Below are positions 1 through 9,372 of a stretch of 37,661 nt of DNA, piece after piece (within the stretch, counting starts at the first letter, position 1; the number at the start of each line of letters is the position of its first letter). This DNA comes from Acidobacteriota bacterium. GTDB taxonomy: Bacteria > Acidobacteriota > Blastocatellia > RBC074. The notes under the pieces were generated by a model. It made no database searches. It saw only the letters and a program-made list of their open reading frames with translations, and was not told where the DNA came from. The stretch covers positions 64,001-101,661 of the forward strand of contig JAHBSF010000011.1 of NCBI GenBank assembly GCA_019639255.1, given 5' to 3'. The position numbers were made by a program, and so were the translations under genes.

Positions 1-337
1 GATTCGCCGTACCCCACTTGTTGCCGGTAAACAGTCGCGTGTTTACGTAATAGACATCGGCCTTGAACGGGGATTCGAATCCGTACTTCCAGCCCTTGAG
101 CGTCGTCAGGATCGGAATGTTGTCGGTTGTGAGCGTATGTTTGCCCGGTCCGAACGTATCGCCGAACTGGCCGAGATAGACAAACTGCGCAATCTGCGAT
201 TCGCGCACGATGAGCTGCGCGCCGCGCTTGATTTCCTTGTCCTCGTCCGGAAAACGATAGGACAATGTATCGCGCGAATCATCCGTCCACTGGATGATTT
301 CGAGCAACTGCCCCTTGATGAAATCCATCAGCCCCAT
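1..337 (-). CDS. SPFH-domain protein (YdjI/virion-core-like), N-terminal part
   Basis: Partial gene; its 3' end lies beyond base 1. Reading leftward from the ATG at 335-337 gives 112 codons beginning MGLMDFIKGQLLEIIQW, followed by the run of short conserved blocks typical of the bacterial SPFH/YdjI family (RFPDEDKEIKRGAQLIVRES, then YLGQFGDTFGPGKHTL, then TDNIPILTTLKGW). SPFH (stomatin/prohibitin/flotillin) proteins form membrane-associated oligomers; full-length YdjI-like members are usually 300 or more residues and often carry a C-terminal zinc ribbon, which cannot be seen here. The start is well supported: a strong Shine-Dalgarno (CAGGAGGG) lies just upstream. It follows the SDR gene on the same strand but is separated from it by a long hairpin, and a recurring 18-nt motif (351-368) precedes it, so it may have its own promoter. 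Family assignment is by recognised sequence pattern; cellular role unknown. Confidence 0.85.
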   Translation of the reverse strand, partial: MGLMDFIKGQLLEIIQWTDDSRDTLSYRFPDEDKEIKRGAQLIVRESQIAQFVYLGQFGDTFGPGKHTLTTDNIPILTTLKGWKYGFESPFKADVYYVNTRLFTGNKWGTAN

Positions 338-350
338 CGCACCCTCCTGT

Positions 351-368
351 TAAATCAAACCACACGAC
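351..368 (-). promoter_or_regulatory. Recurring leader motif GTCGTGTGGTTTGATTTA, copy 1
   Basis: On the minus strand this 18-mer lies between the hairpin at 381-480 and the Shine-Dalgarno of the SPFH gene. The identical 18-mer recurs at 33565-33582 upstream of metG, and a two-mismatch version at 9328-9345 upstream of the GMC gene. In all three cases it directly follows a hairpin of the main family and precedes a gene. It could be the tail of the repeat element or a promoter element (the GATTTA/GATATA end could serve as a -10). Function is inference. Confidence 0.45.
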
Positions 369-380
369 TTCGGGGCAAAA

Positions 381-480
381 AAGAGAGATAACGGAACAAA
401 CGAAAAAATACGGAACAGACGGAAATATTTGACTATTCCGTGATTTTCGTTTCATTTCGAATGTTGCGTAATCTCTCTTT
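381..480. repeat. Intergenic hairpin of the GATAACGGAACAAACGGAA family
   Basis: Imperfect inverted repeat of about 45 bases per arm: the left arm starts AAGAGAGATAACGGAACAAA at 381 and the right arm ends CGTAATCTCTCTT near 479, with a short AT-rich loop around 426-432. It lies between the SDR stop and the SPFH start, both on the minus strand. It belongs to a family repeated at most gene junctions of this window. It may act as a terminator, mRNA 3'-end stabiliser or RNase site; which one cannot be told from sequence. Confidence 0.85.
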
Positions 481-488
481 CCCGCACT

Positions 489-1268
489 CTACCAATTCGG
501 CGGCGCGCCGATCGGGTGCTGTTCCAGATCGAGCACCGACCCGGTGATGCACTCGCTTTCGTCGCTTGCCAGATAAAGCGCAGCATAGGCTATATCCCTC
601 GGCAGAAGCAACCTTCCCCACGGGCGAGTCCTGACCGCTTCATCGAGCCAGTTTTCCCCCTTGCCCTCTTCTTCCACCTTCACCCGATGTTCGTTGGGCG
701 TGAGCGTCCAGCCTACGTTGAGCTGATTGACGCGAATCCTGTAACGATTCAGATAACTCGCCGTATTGCGGCTGAGCGTCTGCATCGCTCCCTTCGACGC
801 CGAATAAGCCATCAGCTTCGGCTCGCCTATATAGGCGTTGACCGAACCGATATTGACGATCGACCCGCCGCCCTGCTCCTTCATGTACTTGACGGCCTGC
901 TGCATGCACAGGAAAGCCGAGCGCACGTTGACGCGAAAGACCAGCTCCCAGTCATCGACCGATGTGGTCTCGATCGTGCCGCGGCGGCTCAAACCCACGT
1001 TGTTGACGAGTATGTCTATGCGTCCGTAATGCTCTACGGCGCGGTCAATCAGCGCGCGGCATTCTTCTTCAACGCCGACGTCGGCGCGCACGGCGATCGC
1101 CTCGCCGCCGTCGGCGACGATCGACGCGGCAACCGATTGGGCCGCGGCCTCATCGCGGTCCGAAACCACTACGCGCGCGCCCTCCGAAGCAAACAGCCGC
1201 GCCATGCCTTCGCCCATTCCGGCCCCTGATCCGGTCACGACGGCAACCTTGTTTTCCAGTCTTGCCAT
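489..1268 (-). CDS. SDR-family NAD(P)-dependent oxidoreductase
   Basis: A 259-residue classical short-chain dehydrogenase/reductase. The N-terminal Rossmann cofactor motif TGSGAGMGEG is at residues 12-21, an NNVG variant of the NNAG motif near 90, the catalytic Ser in NIGSVNA near 140, and the YSASK catalytic Tyr/Lys near 155-159. Asp in VVSDRD after the second strand favours NAD(H) over NADP(H). Length is normal for classical SDRs. The start is supported by GGAAAGGA upstream of the ATG. It is the last gene of the leftward sugar gene set but is split from the TIM-barrel gene by a 288-bp MITE-like element at 1297-1584, so whether it is still co-transcribed is open. The substrate is probably a sugar or sugar-derived alcohol, inferred only from the neighbours. 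Confidence 0.92.
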   Translation of the reverse strand: MARLENKVAVVTGSGAGMGEGMARLFASEGARVVVSDRDEAAAQSVAASIVADGGEAIAVRADVGVEEECRALIDRAVEHYGRIDILVNNVGLSRRGTIETTSVDDWELVFRVNVRSAFLCMQQAVKYMKEQGGGSIVNIGSVNAYIGEPKLMAYSASKGAMQTLSRNTASYLNRYRIRVNQLNVGWTLTPNEHRVKVEEEGKGENWLDEAVRTRPWGRLLLPRDIAYAALYLASDESECITGSVLDLEQHPIGAPPNW

Positions 1269-1296
1269 GTGCGTCCTTTCCGTGTTTTTGGCGGTT

Positions 1297-1584
1297 TACA
1301 GCGGTTTCGGTTCAGTGTTCATTACTCTGCCAATTAAGTTATTGAGTTTTTCAGCCGCGGAGCGGCGAAAGATCTGTAGCCTGGTGCGTGAGCGCCAGGT
1401 CAGCAGGCGAAAACGTCAGAGCCCCGGAGGGGCGAAAGATCTTCCGCCCCTCCGGGGCTGGAACCGCTTCTCTACACTCACCCAGGGCTTACGCCCTGGG
1501 CTACAGATCTTTCGCCGCTCCGCGGCTGAAAAACTCATAAACTTTGTTTACAGAGTACTGAACACCAAAATCGAAACCGCTGTA
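1297..1584. mobile_element. MITE-like element with cloverleaf interior, copy A
   Basis: A 288-bp non-coding element ending in inverted repeats (left end CAGCGGTTTCGG..., right end ...AAATCGAAACCGCTG) flanked on both sides by TA, as expected for a TA target duplication. Inside is a perfect 29-nt inverted repeat (1352-1380 with 1500-1528). Within that stem are three smaller palindromes: CCTGGTGCGTGAGCGCCAGG, GCCCCGGAGGGGC pairing with GCCCCTCCGGGGC, and CCCAGGGCTTACGCCCTGGG. The whole could fold as a cloverleaf. A second copy is at 33581-33870. The left terminal repeat of this copy has a small deletion compared with copy B. There is no coding capacity for a transposase. It fills the 348-base gap between the SDR and TIM-barrel genes. 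Confidence 0.8.
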
Positions 1585-1616
1585 TGTTCCGCGTATTGCA
1601 GTGTTCCCTTCCGGTT

Positions 1617-2507
1617 TCAGTTGAAGTGCTCGGCCATCTTCGCGCGCAGGAATGCTACGGACTCGCGCAATTCATCCATTCCGTTTTCGCCGTCCTCGAT
1701 CGAGATCCAGCCGTTGAAGCCTTCCCCGTTCAAGGTCGAAAAAATTGCGTCGTAATCGTTCAGGCCCTTCCCGATTACGCCGTGACGCAGGTTCTTCGCA
1801 TAACCGAGCGATCCGTCCTGGTTCTTGAGGTCTTCGATCGTTCCGCTGATCAGATACCTGTCCGAAGCGTGCATCGTGACCACGCGGTGTTTGACGGCGG
1901 AGAGCACTTCGAGCGGATCTTCGCCCGCGATGATTGCATTCGACGGATCGTAATTGACGCCGAAATGCGGAGTCGAGGCAAGCAGCGGATGATTTATCAC
2001 TTCGAGGAATACATCGAGTTTCTGCGCGAATTCCGGGTACCGCCAGTAGCCGTCCTTGTAGTGATTCTCCATCGTAAGGATGACTCCGCGCGCGGCGGCG
2101 TAATCGAGCAGCGAGGCTATAGACTCTACGGTCCAGCGCACGCCGTCCGAACGGCTGACTTCTTCGCGGCGCTGCCCGGAAAGCACGCGGCAATAGCCGC
2201 CGCCGAGCGCGGCCGTTACGTCGATGATGTGTTTTTCCTTCTCTATTTCGGCGTTGCGCGCGGAGGCGTCGGGAATGGTGAAATCGGGCGAAGCGCACAT
2301 CATCGGGGCTTCGAGTCCTCGCGCCTGCAAATGTCTCCTGACGCGGTCCAGATATTCGGGCTCGAAACTCTCGAAAAACCCCGGATACATCTCTACGCCG
2401 TCGACGCCCAGCGAAGCCGCAAGATCGATCCACTCAAACAGCGTCATCGTTTTGGCGACGCACAGGTCGTCCATGTAACATTTCGGAAATGCACTCAATC
2501 TGGCCAT
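1617..2507 (-). CDS. Sugar phosphate isomerase/epimerase-like TIM barrel (AP_endonuc_2 family)
   Basis: A 296-residue xylose-isomerase-like TIM-barrel protein. The start chosen is the ATG at 2505-2507 (MARLSAFPKCYMDDLC), preceded by AGGAAC; an upstream reading would run through a repeat and the end of the neighbouring dehydrogenase gene. Barrel-strand motifs carrying the usual metal ligands are visible: VDGVEMYPGF, ILTMENHYKDG (Glu), FGVNYDPSNAI (Asp), VVTMHASDRY (His) and GWISIEDGEN (Glu). Such proteins isomerise, epimerise or, in 3-keto-glycoside pathways, cleave sugars. It follows the zinc dehydrogenase by 68 bases (a short hairpin between) on the same strand, so an operon with the HPS-like and DUF1080 genes is likely. 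Exact reaction unknown. Confidence 0.88.
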   Translation of the reverse strand: MARLSAFPKCYMDDLCVAKTMTLFEWIDLAASLGVDGVEMYPGFFESFEPEYLDRVRRHLQARGLEAPMMCASPDFTIPDASARNAEIEKEKHIIDVTAALGGGYCRVLSGQRREEVSRSDGVRWTVESIASLLDYAAARGVILTMENHYKDGYWRYPEFAQKLDVFLEVINHPLLASTPHFGVNYDPSNAIIAGEDPLEVLSAVKHRVVTMHASDRYLISGTIEDLKNQDGSLGYAKNLRHGVIGKGLNDYDAIFSTLNGEGFNGWISIEDGENGMDELRESVAFLRAKMAEHFN

Positions 2508-2534
2508 TAAAACAGTTCCTTCAGCGAATGAGAG

Positions 2535-2574
2535 GAGCGATATTCGTTTATTTTCGCTTGTTCCGTTATCGCTC
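2535..2574. repeat. Short hairpin, reduced member of the GATAACGGAACAA family
   Basis: An 8-bp stem (GAGCGATA/TATCGCTC, 2535-2542 and 2567-2574) enclosing AT-rich sequence that contains the family word ATAACGGAACAAGCGAAAA on the minus strand. It lies in the 68-base gap between the dehydrogenase stop and the TIM-barrel start, inside a probable operon, so it is more likely a processing or attenuation element than a full terminator. Confidence 0.6.
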
Positions 2575-2575
2575 T

Positions 2576-3649
2576 TCAGTTGTTGTTCGGATCGAAGTTG
2601 TTGTTCGGATCGAGCACGGCTTTGACGTAAGCGCCGTCGTGCATGCCGTCGAAGCAATCCTTCCAGTCTTCAAGCCCCGTAACGCGGCTTACTACGGGGC
2701 CGAGGTCTATCTGCTCTGACGCGAGCATCGCCACGACTTTCTCCCAATGGCGGAACGTATGGCTGAAGCTGCCCTGCAGGGTCACGGCCTTTTGCACGAG
2801 CGGATCGAGTGAAAAGCCCAGAGGCTGCGGACCCCAGCCCACTTTCGTCACCTGCCCGCCCGGCCGCACGATTTCTATCGCGGCCTTCAACGCAGCCGAG
2901 GCGCCCGCAGCGTCTATTACAAGCTCGGCTCCAAGCCCGTCTCCGATGCCGCGTACATACTCGACCAGATCCGTTTCCTGAACGTTGACCGCATCGGTTG
3001 CGCCGAGCGCAAGCGCGGCCTGAAGGCGCGGCGCATCCTGCGCCATCCCCGCTACGACAAGCCTCCCCGCTCCGTTGATTTTCGCCATCTGCGCGCAGAG
3101 CAGTCCTATGGGACCGGGACCGAGTACGACTACGGCGTCGCCGGGCCGAATGCGGCTGTTGACCGTTACGCAGTTGTAGGCGACGCAGCAGGGTTCGGTG
3201 AGAGCCGCGCGCGAAAACGGCAGATTGTCGGGGATGGCGTGCAGGCAGCGTTCGGGCACGCGAACGTAGTTGGCCATAGCGCCGTTTATGCCGTAGCCGA
3301 AGCCCTTGCGTTCGGGGCACAGATTGTATTCGCCTGTGCGGCAGTAAATACACTTGCCGCAGATCACAGCCGCGGTTTCCGATACTACGCGGTCGCCTTC
3401 CCTGAAATTCCGGACCCTTTTGCCGGCTTTTGCGACGATGCCGCCGAACTCGTGTCCGAGCACGACGGGGGTGCGCACGGGCCAGCTATGCGTATTGTGA
3501 TACTGGTGAATGTCGCTGCCGCACACGCTGACGCCTCCGACGGCGAGCAGCACTTCATCCTCGCCGATTTCGGGCACTTCCAGTTCGCGCAGTTCGACTG
3601 CGCCCGGCGTAAGCGCGTACTGCACTACGCCGGCCATCATTTCGCTCAT
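2576..3649 (-). CDS. Zinc-dependent alcohol/polyol dehydrogenase (MDR superfamily)
   Basis: A 357-residue medium-chain dehydrogenase of the threonine/sorbitol (L-iditol) dehydrogenase type. Catalytic zinc ligands are visible in SVCGSDIH (Cys near 43) and GHE (residues 65-67). The structural zinc site is CGKCIYCRTGEYNLC (four Cys, about 97-111). The Rossmann motif is VVVLGPGPIGLL near 173-184. It would oxidise a secondary alcohol of a sugar or polyol with NAD(P). The ATG overlaps the stop of the upstream HPS-like gene by four bases (3646-3649), indicating translational coupling. The extreme C-terminus is odd: the tail DPNNNFDPNNN comes from two tandem copies of an 18-base unit (about 2579-2613), a recent local duplication beyond the normal end of the fold. 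Confidence 0.92.
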   Translation of the reverse strand: MSEMMAGVVQYALTPGAVELRELEVPEIGEDEVLLAVGGVSVCGSDIHQYHNTHSWPVRTPVVLGHEFGGIVAKAGKRVRNFREGDRVVSETAAVICGKCIYCRTGEYNLCPERKGFGYGINGAMANYVRVPERCLHAIPDNLPFSRAALTEPCCVAYNCVTVNSRIRPGDAVVVLGPGPIGLLCAQMAKINGAGRLVVAGMAQDAPRLQAALALGATDAVNVQETDLVEYVRGIGDGLGAELVIDAAGASAALKAAIEIVRPGGQVTKVGWGPQPLGFSLDPLVQKAVTLQGSFSHTFRHWEKVVAMLASEQIDLGPVVSRVTGLEDWKDCFDGMHDGAYVKAVLDPNNNFDPNNN

Positions 3650-4326
3650 GAGCGAATCCTCCTGGTAATCTCCTGCAACAGTCCCTTGAGATCGCCGCTT
3701 GCGACGTTGAATGAATTGGCGTCGATGGCGAGCGGTGCGCCTATGACGACGAGCGGAGCGCCGCGTTTCGGCATGTTTATGGCTTCTTCTATCGAGAGTC
3801 CGCCTACGGCCTGCACCGGAATGTTTACGGCCGAGACTACGGCGTCCAGATCATCGAGCGGGCTGAGGCGCCGGCCGGTTGATGCGAATATGCCGTTGCG
3901 TTCGTCGTAACCTGTGTGATGAACGATGTAATCGACGCCGAGGTCTTCCATGCGGCGGCTTGCTGCGGCCTTGTCCTGGCAGCCGAGGTTATCGCCCATG
4001 ACTTTCACGCCGTGGTCGCGGCCTGCGGCGACGACGCATTTGATGGTTTCTTCGTGAGCGCGCGCCATAACGACGACGTGCGTGGCTCCGGCTTTGGCCA
4101 TCATTTCGGCTTCGAGGTAGCCGCCGTCCATCGTCTTGAGGTCGGCGACTATGGGATGGTCGGGGAATTCGGCGCGCAGGGCGCGCACGCAGTTGAGTCC
4201 TTCGGCGAGTATCAGCGGGGTGCCGGCTTCGAGCCAGTCTACGCCGGCTTCGACGGCCGTGCGCGCCGTCGCTATCGCCTCGTTTATGTCGGTGAGGTCT
4301 AATGATAACTGGACGATAGGTTCCAT
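3646..4326 (-). CDS. 3-hexulose-6-phosphate synthase / OMP-decarboxylase superfamily enzyme
   Basis: 226 residues, small (beta/alpha)8 barrel. The ATG at 4324-4326 (MEPIVQLSLDLTD) is chosen because a longer reading would be translated from the hairpin repeat; no strong Shine-Dalgarno is visible. The signature is VADLKTMDGGYLE (the D-x-K-x-x-D motif of the HPS/KGPDC suprafamily), plus QLSLDLTD at the first strand, EAGTPLI at the second and VQAVGGLS near the phosphate-binding end. DLKTMDGG resembles hexulose-phosphate synthase more than 3-keto-L-gulonate-6-phosphate decarboxylase, but discrimination needs alignment. No partner hexulose-phosphate isomerase gene is seen here, which argues against a simple formaldehyde-fixing module. 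Its four-base overlap with the zinc dehydrogenase and the neighbouring DUF1080 gene point to catabolism of an unusual keto-sugar. Confidence 0.85.
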   Translation of the reverse strand: MEPIVQLSLDLTDINEAIATARTAVEAGVDWLEAGTPLILAEGLNCVRALRAEFPDHPIVADLKTMDGGYLEAEMMAKAGATHVVVMARAHEETIKCVVAAGRDHGVKVMGDNLGCQDKAAASRRMEDLGVDYIVHHTGYDERNGIFASTGRRLSPLDDLDAVVSAVNIPVQAVGGLSIEEAINMPKRGAPLVVIGAPLAIDANSFNVASGDLKGLLQEITRRIRS

Positions 4327-4334
4327 AAGTATCA

Positions 4335-4430
4335 AGAGAAACAACGGAACAAACGGAAATGTACGAAACAAACGGAAAATGGGTCATTTCCATTTGTTTC
4401 GTACATTTCCGTTTGTTCCGTTATTTCTCT
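4335..4430. repeat. Intergenic hairpin, 44-bp stem, overlapping a stop codon
   Basis: Arms 4335-4378 and 4387-4430 pair over 44 bases with two mismatches; the loop is about 8 bases. It lies between the DUF1080 and HPS-like genes, and the last codons of DUF1080, including its stop (4421-4423), are made from the right arm. It belongs to the family repeated through the window. Confidence 0.9.
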
Positions 4431-5176
4431 TTGAGCTCCCTGATTTTAAGATTGCGATACCAGATTTCGTCGTCGTGATCCTGAATGAGGATATGGCCGC
4501 GGCGGGTTTCGCCGAAGCCTGCGGTATCCTTGAATTTGCTTGCTGCGATGCGTTCTTTGATGAGTGCGCCGCCCTGTTCGAATTCGAGGATCTTGACTCC
4601 ATTGAGCCAGTGTTCGATGTGTGCGCCGCGTTTGATTATGCGCGAGTGATTGAACTCGCCCACGGGATGCAGTTTTTTGCCCGGTCCGGGCGGCAGCAGG
4701 TCGTAAAGCGCGCCCGATGTGCGGTTGCCCGCAATGCCCATTTTCGCATCCGGATGATTGTCGTCGTCGAGTATCTGGTACTCGAAGCTGATGCCCGAGC
4801 GCCCGGTTTTGGGCAGGTCTTCGGAGACCAGGTACTTGACGCCGCTGTTGCCTGCGCGGGAGAGTTTCCATTCCCAGGAAAACTCGAAGTTCTCGAACTG
4901 ATCTACGGTGATCAGATCGCCGCGCTGTTCGCGTGGAAAGTCTCCGCTCCGGCGCGTAATCGTTCCGTCGGCGACGGTCCAGACGGCCGGAGGAGCCGGC
5001 TGATGAAAGCCGCGCCAGCCCTTCAGCGATGCGCCGTCAAAGAGCAGTTTCCAGCCTTCGGCGCTCTCCTGCTTCGTCAATACGTTTGTTTTCTGCGGTG
5101 CGGCGGCTGCAATGAGTGCAACACAACACAAAGTTGCAAGGAGTAGAGACCTAATTCGAGACGTAATTCGAGGCAT
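4421..5176 (-). CDS. Secreted DUF1080 / 3-keto-disaccharide hydrolase-type protein
   Basis: 251 residues. The ATG at 5174-5176 (MPRITSRIRSLLLATLCC) is preceded by AAGGGG and begins a clear type I signal peptide (about 1-27), so the protein is exported, probably to the periplasm. The mature part is the DUF1080 (PF06439) concanavalin-like sandwich: GWKLLFDGASLKGWRGF at the start, then FENFEFSWEWKLSRAGNSG, a YQILDDDNHPDAK block and the C-terminal GHILIQDHDDEIWYRNLKI. Members act on 3-keto-glycosides as hydrolases or lyases/hydratases. It is the first gene of the leftward sugar set, with a good promoter about 97 bases upstream that is divergent from the TonB receptor. The last residues (LKEK) and the stop codon derive from the hairpin repeat. 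Confidence 0.88.
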   Translation of the reverse strand: MPRITSRIRSLLLATLCCVALIAAAAPQKTNVLTKQESAEGWKLLFDGASLKGWRGFHQPAPPAVWTVADGTITRRSGDFPREQRGDLITVDQFENFEFSWEWKLSRAGNSGVKYLVSEDLPKTGRSGISFEYQILDDDNHPDAKMGIAGNRTSGALYDLLPPGPGKKLHPVGEFNHSRIIKRGAHIEHWLNGVKILEFEQGGALIKERIAASKFKDTAGFGETRRGHILIQDHDDEIWYRNLKIRELKEK

Positions 5177-5273
5177 GGGCGAATTCCCCTTTTCAAATCG
5201 ATTTGATCGCCGGATCTCCGGCCGGAAGCGGCGCAGGCGGCCCGGACGAAATTTGCGCGGCAAAGTTGCGGGT

Positions 5274-5302
5274 AGAATATCTTTCTCTTGACAGTTGGTC
5301 AA
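5274..5302 (-). promoter_or_regulatory. Sigma-70-type promoter of the leftward sugar operon
   Basis: On the minus strand: -35 TTGACC (5297-5302), 17-base spacer, -10 TATTCT (5274-5279). It would start transcription near 5267, giving a leader of about 90 bases before the DUF1080 gene. The -35 overlaps the palindrome at 5296-5306 and the promoter overlaps the divergent one for the TonB receptor. Prediction from consensus match only. Confidence 0.6.
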
Positions 5303-5316
5303 ACCATCCTGATAAT
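5288..5316 (+). promoter_or_regulatory. Sigma-70-type promoter of the TonB receptor gene
   Basis: TTGACA (5288-5293), a 17-base spacer and GATAAT (5311-5316): 11 of 12 consensus positions. Predicted start is near 5323, about 270 bases before the receptor ATG. It faces away from the sugar-operon promoter and interleaves with it. The spacer contains the palindrome at 5296-5306. Confidence 0.68.
5296..5306. promoter_or_regulatory. GntR/FadR-like operator palindrome TGGTCAAACCA
   Basis: TGGT-CAA-ACCA matches the TGGT-N3-ACCA form known for FadR-subfamily GntR repressors. It sits in the spacer of the rightward promoter and over the -35 of the leftward one, a place where one bound dimer could shut both. 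No GntR gene is in the window; regulator identity is inference. Confidence 0.5.
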
Positions 5317-5591
5317 CCCGAATAGCCGACGAGGCGGCGAGAACGAATCGCTACATCAATCGGCCCGCGAGGGCTCCCTCAGTTGGCGTTGCTGGGAATG
5401 ACGCAAATCCGCAAGTAGCACCTGGGTCTCTAACAACCGTTGTCACCATCCCTCCGTGTCCGGACTCCGTCCAATGGGCGGCGGCGAGGAGGCGGAGGCA
5501 AAACGATCATCTGTGGCGGTTGATCGACAGCGGCCGGCCCCGCAAGGCGCCGGTTGACCTGGTAATCCCATAATTCCGAGGAGTTAAAAAA
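5317..5591 (+). other. Long 5' leader of the TonB receptor
   Basis: About 270 bases with no convincing ORF. Near its end are two small hairpins (5504-5526 with CGATCA/TGATCG arms, and 5534-5553 with CCGGC/GCCGG arms) followed by the ribosome site GAGGAG at 5578-5583. I recognise no known riboswitch class. The leader could regulate by RNA folding or simply be untranslated spacer. Confidence 0.4.
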
Positions 5592-9122
<3,531 letters not shown>

Positions 9123-9140
9123 AACAGCAACCGCGGAATA

Positions 9141-9213
9141 CGCGGAAATTAAAGACGCGGAATGCACGAAAAGAAGAATTTCTTTTCCGCGCATTCCGCG
9201 TTTTCTTTTCCGC
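9141..9213. repeat. Hairpin after the TonB receptor gene
   Basis: Inverted repeat with arms reading AAGACGCGGAATGCACGAAAA and its imperfect complement (CGCGCATTCCGCGTTTTC). It immediately follows the receptor stop and may terminate its transcript. The vocabulary (CGCGGAATGC) differs from the main family. A second hairpin of the main family follows directly. Confidence 0.75.
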
Positions 9214-9317
9214 AAAAGAGAGATAACGGAACAAACGAAAAAAGACGGAATAGACGGAAAGATTCAACTTTTCGGTAATTTTCGTTTTATTTCGTTTGTT
9301 CCGTTATCTCTCCTTTT
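9214..9317. repeat. Intergenic hairpin of the main family
   Basis: Left arm starts AAAAGAGAGATAACGGAACA at 9214; right arm ends GTTCCGTTATCTCTCCTTTT at 9317. Pairing over about 48 bases is imperfect in the upper stem. It lies between the receptor and GMC genes (same strand), and the recurring leader motif follows at 9328. Confidence 0.85.
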
Positions 9318-9327
9318 ATCTCCCAAT

Positions 9328-9345
9328 GCCGTGTGGTTTGATATA
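9328..9345 (+). promoter_or_regulatory. Recurring leader motif, copy 2 (GCCGTGTGGTTTGATATA)
   Basis: Two mismatches from the 18-mer found upstream of the SPFH gene and metG. It is placed just after a hairpin and 27 bases before the GMC start codon. TATAAC at 9342-9347 could be a -10, but I see no matching -35. Confidence 0.4.
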
Positions 9346-9372
9346 ACCGGACCGGGAAAGAAAGGAGCGCTT

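Noticed and set aside
71-82. GGATTCGAATCC, resembling the T-arm of a tRNA
   Set aside because: It lies inside the SPFH coding sequence, with no CCA end or acceptor stem in reach; it is a chance palindrome encoding GFES.
1352-1528. tRNA or known structured RNA gene because of the cloverleaf shape
   Set aside because: Stem lengths and sequences do not match any tRNA, and the unit is bounded by terminal inverted repeats and repeated at 33581-33870, so a MITE-like element is simpler.
4327-4371. Longer start of the HPS-like protein (MFRTFPFVPLFLLIL as a signal peptide)
   Set aside because: These residues are translated from the hairpin repeat and the family is cytosolic; the ATG at 4326 gives the usual N-terminus.
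5317-5591. Known riboswitch in the TonB leader (cobalamin, TPP)
   Set aside because: No cobalamin-box or THI-box sequence is visible; only two short hairpins.
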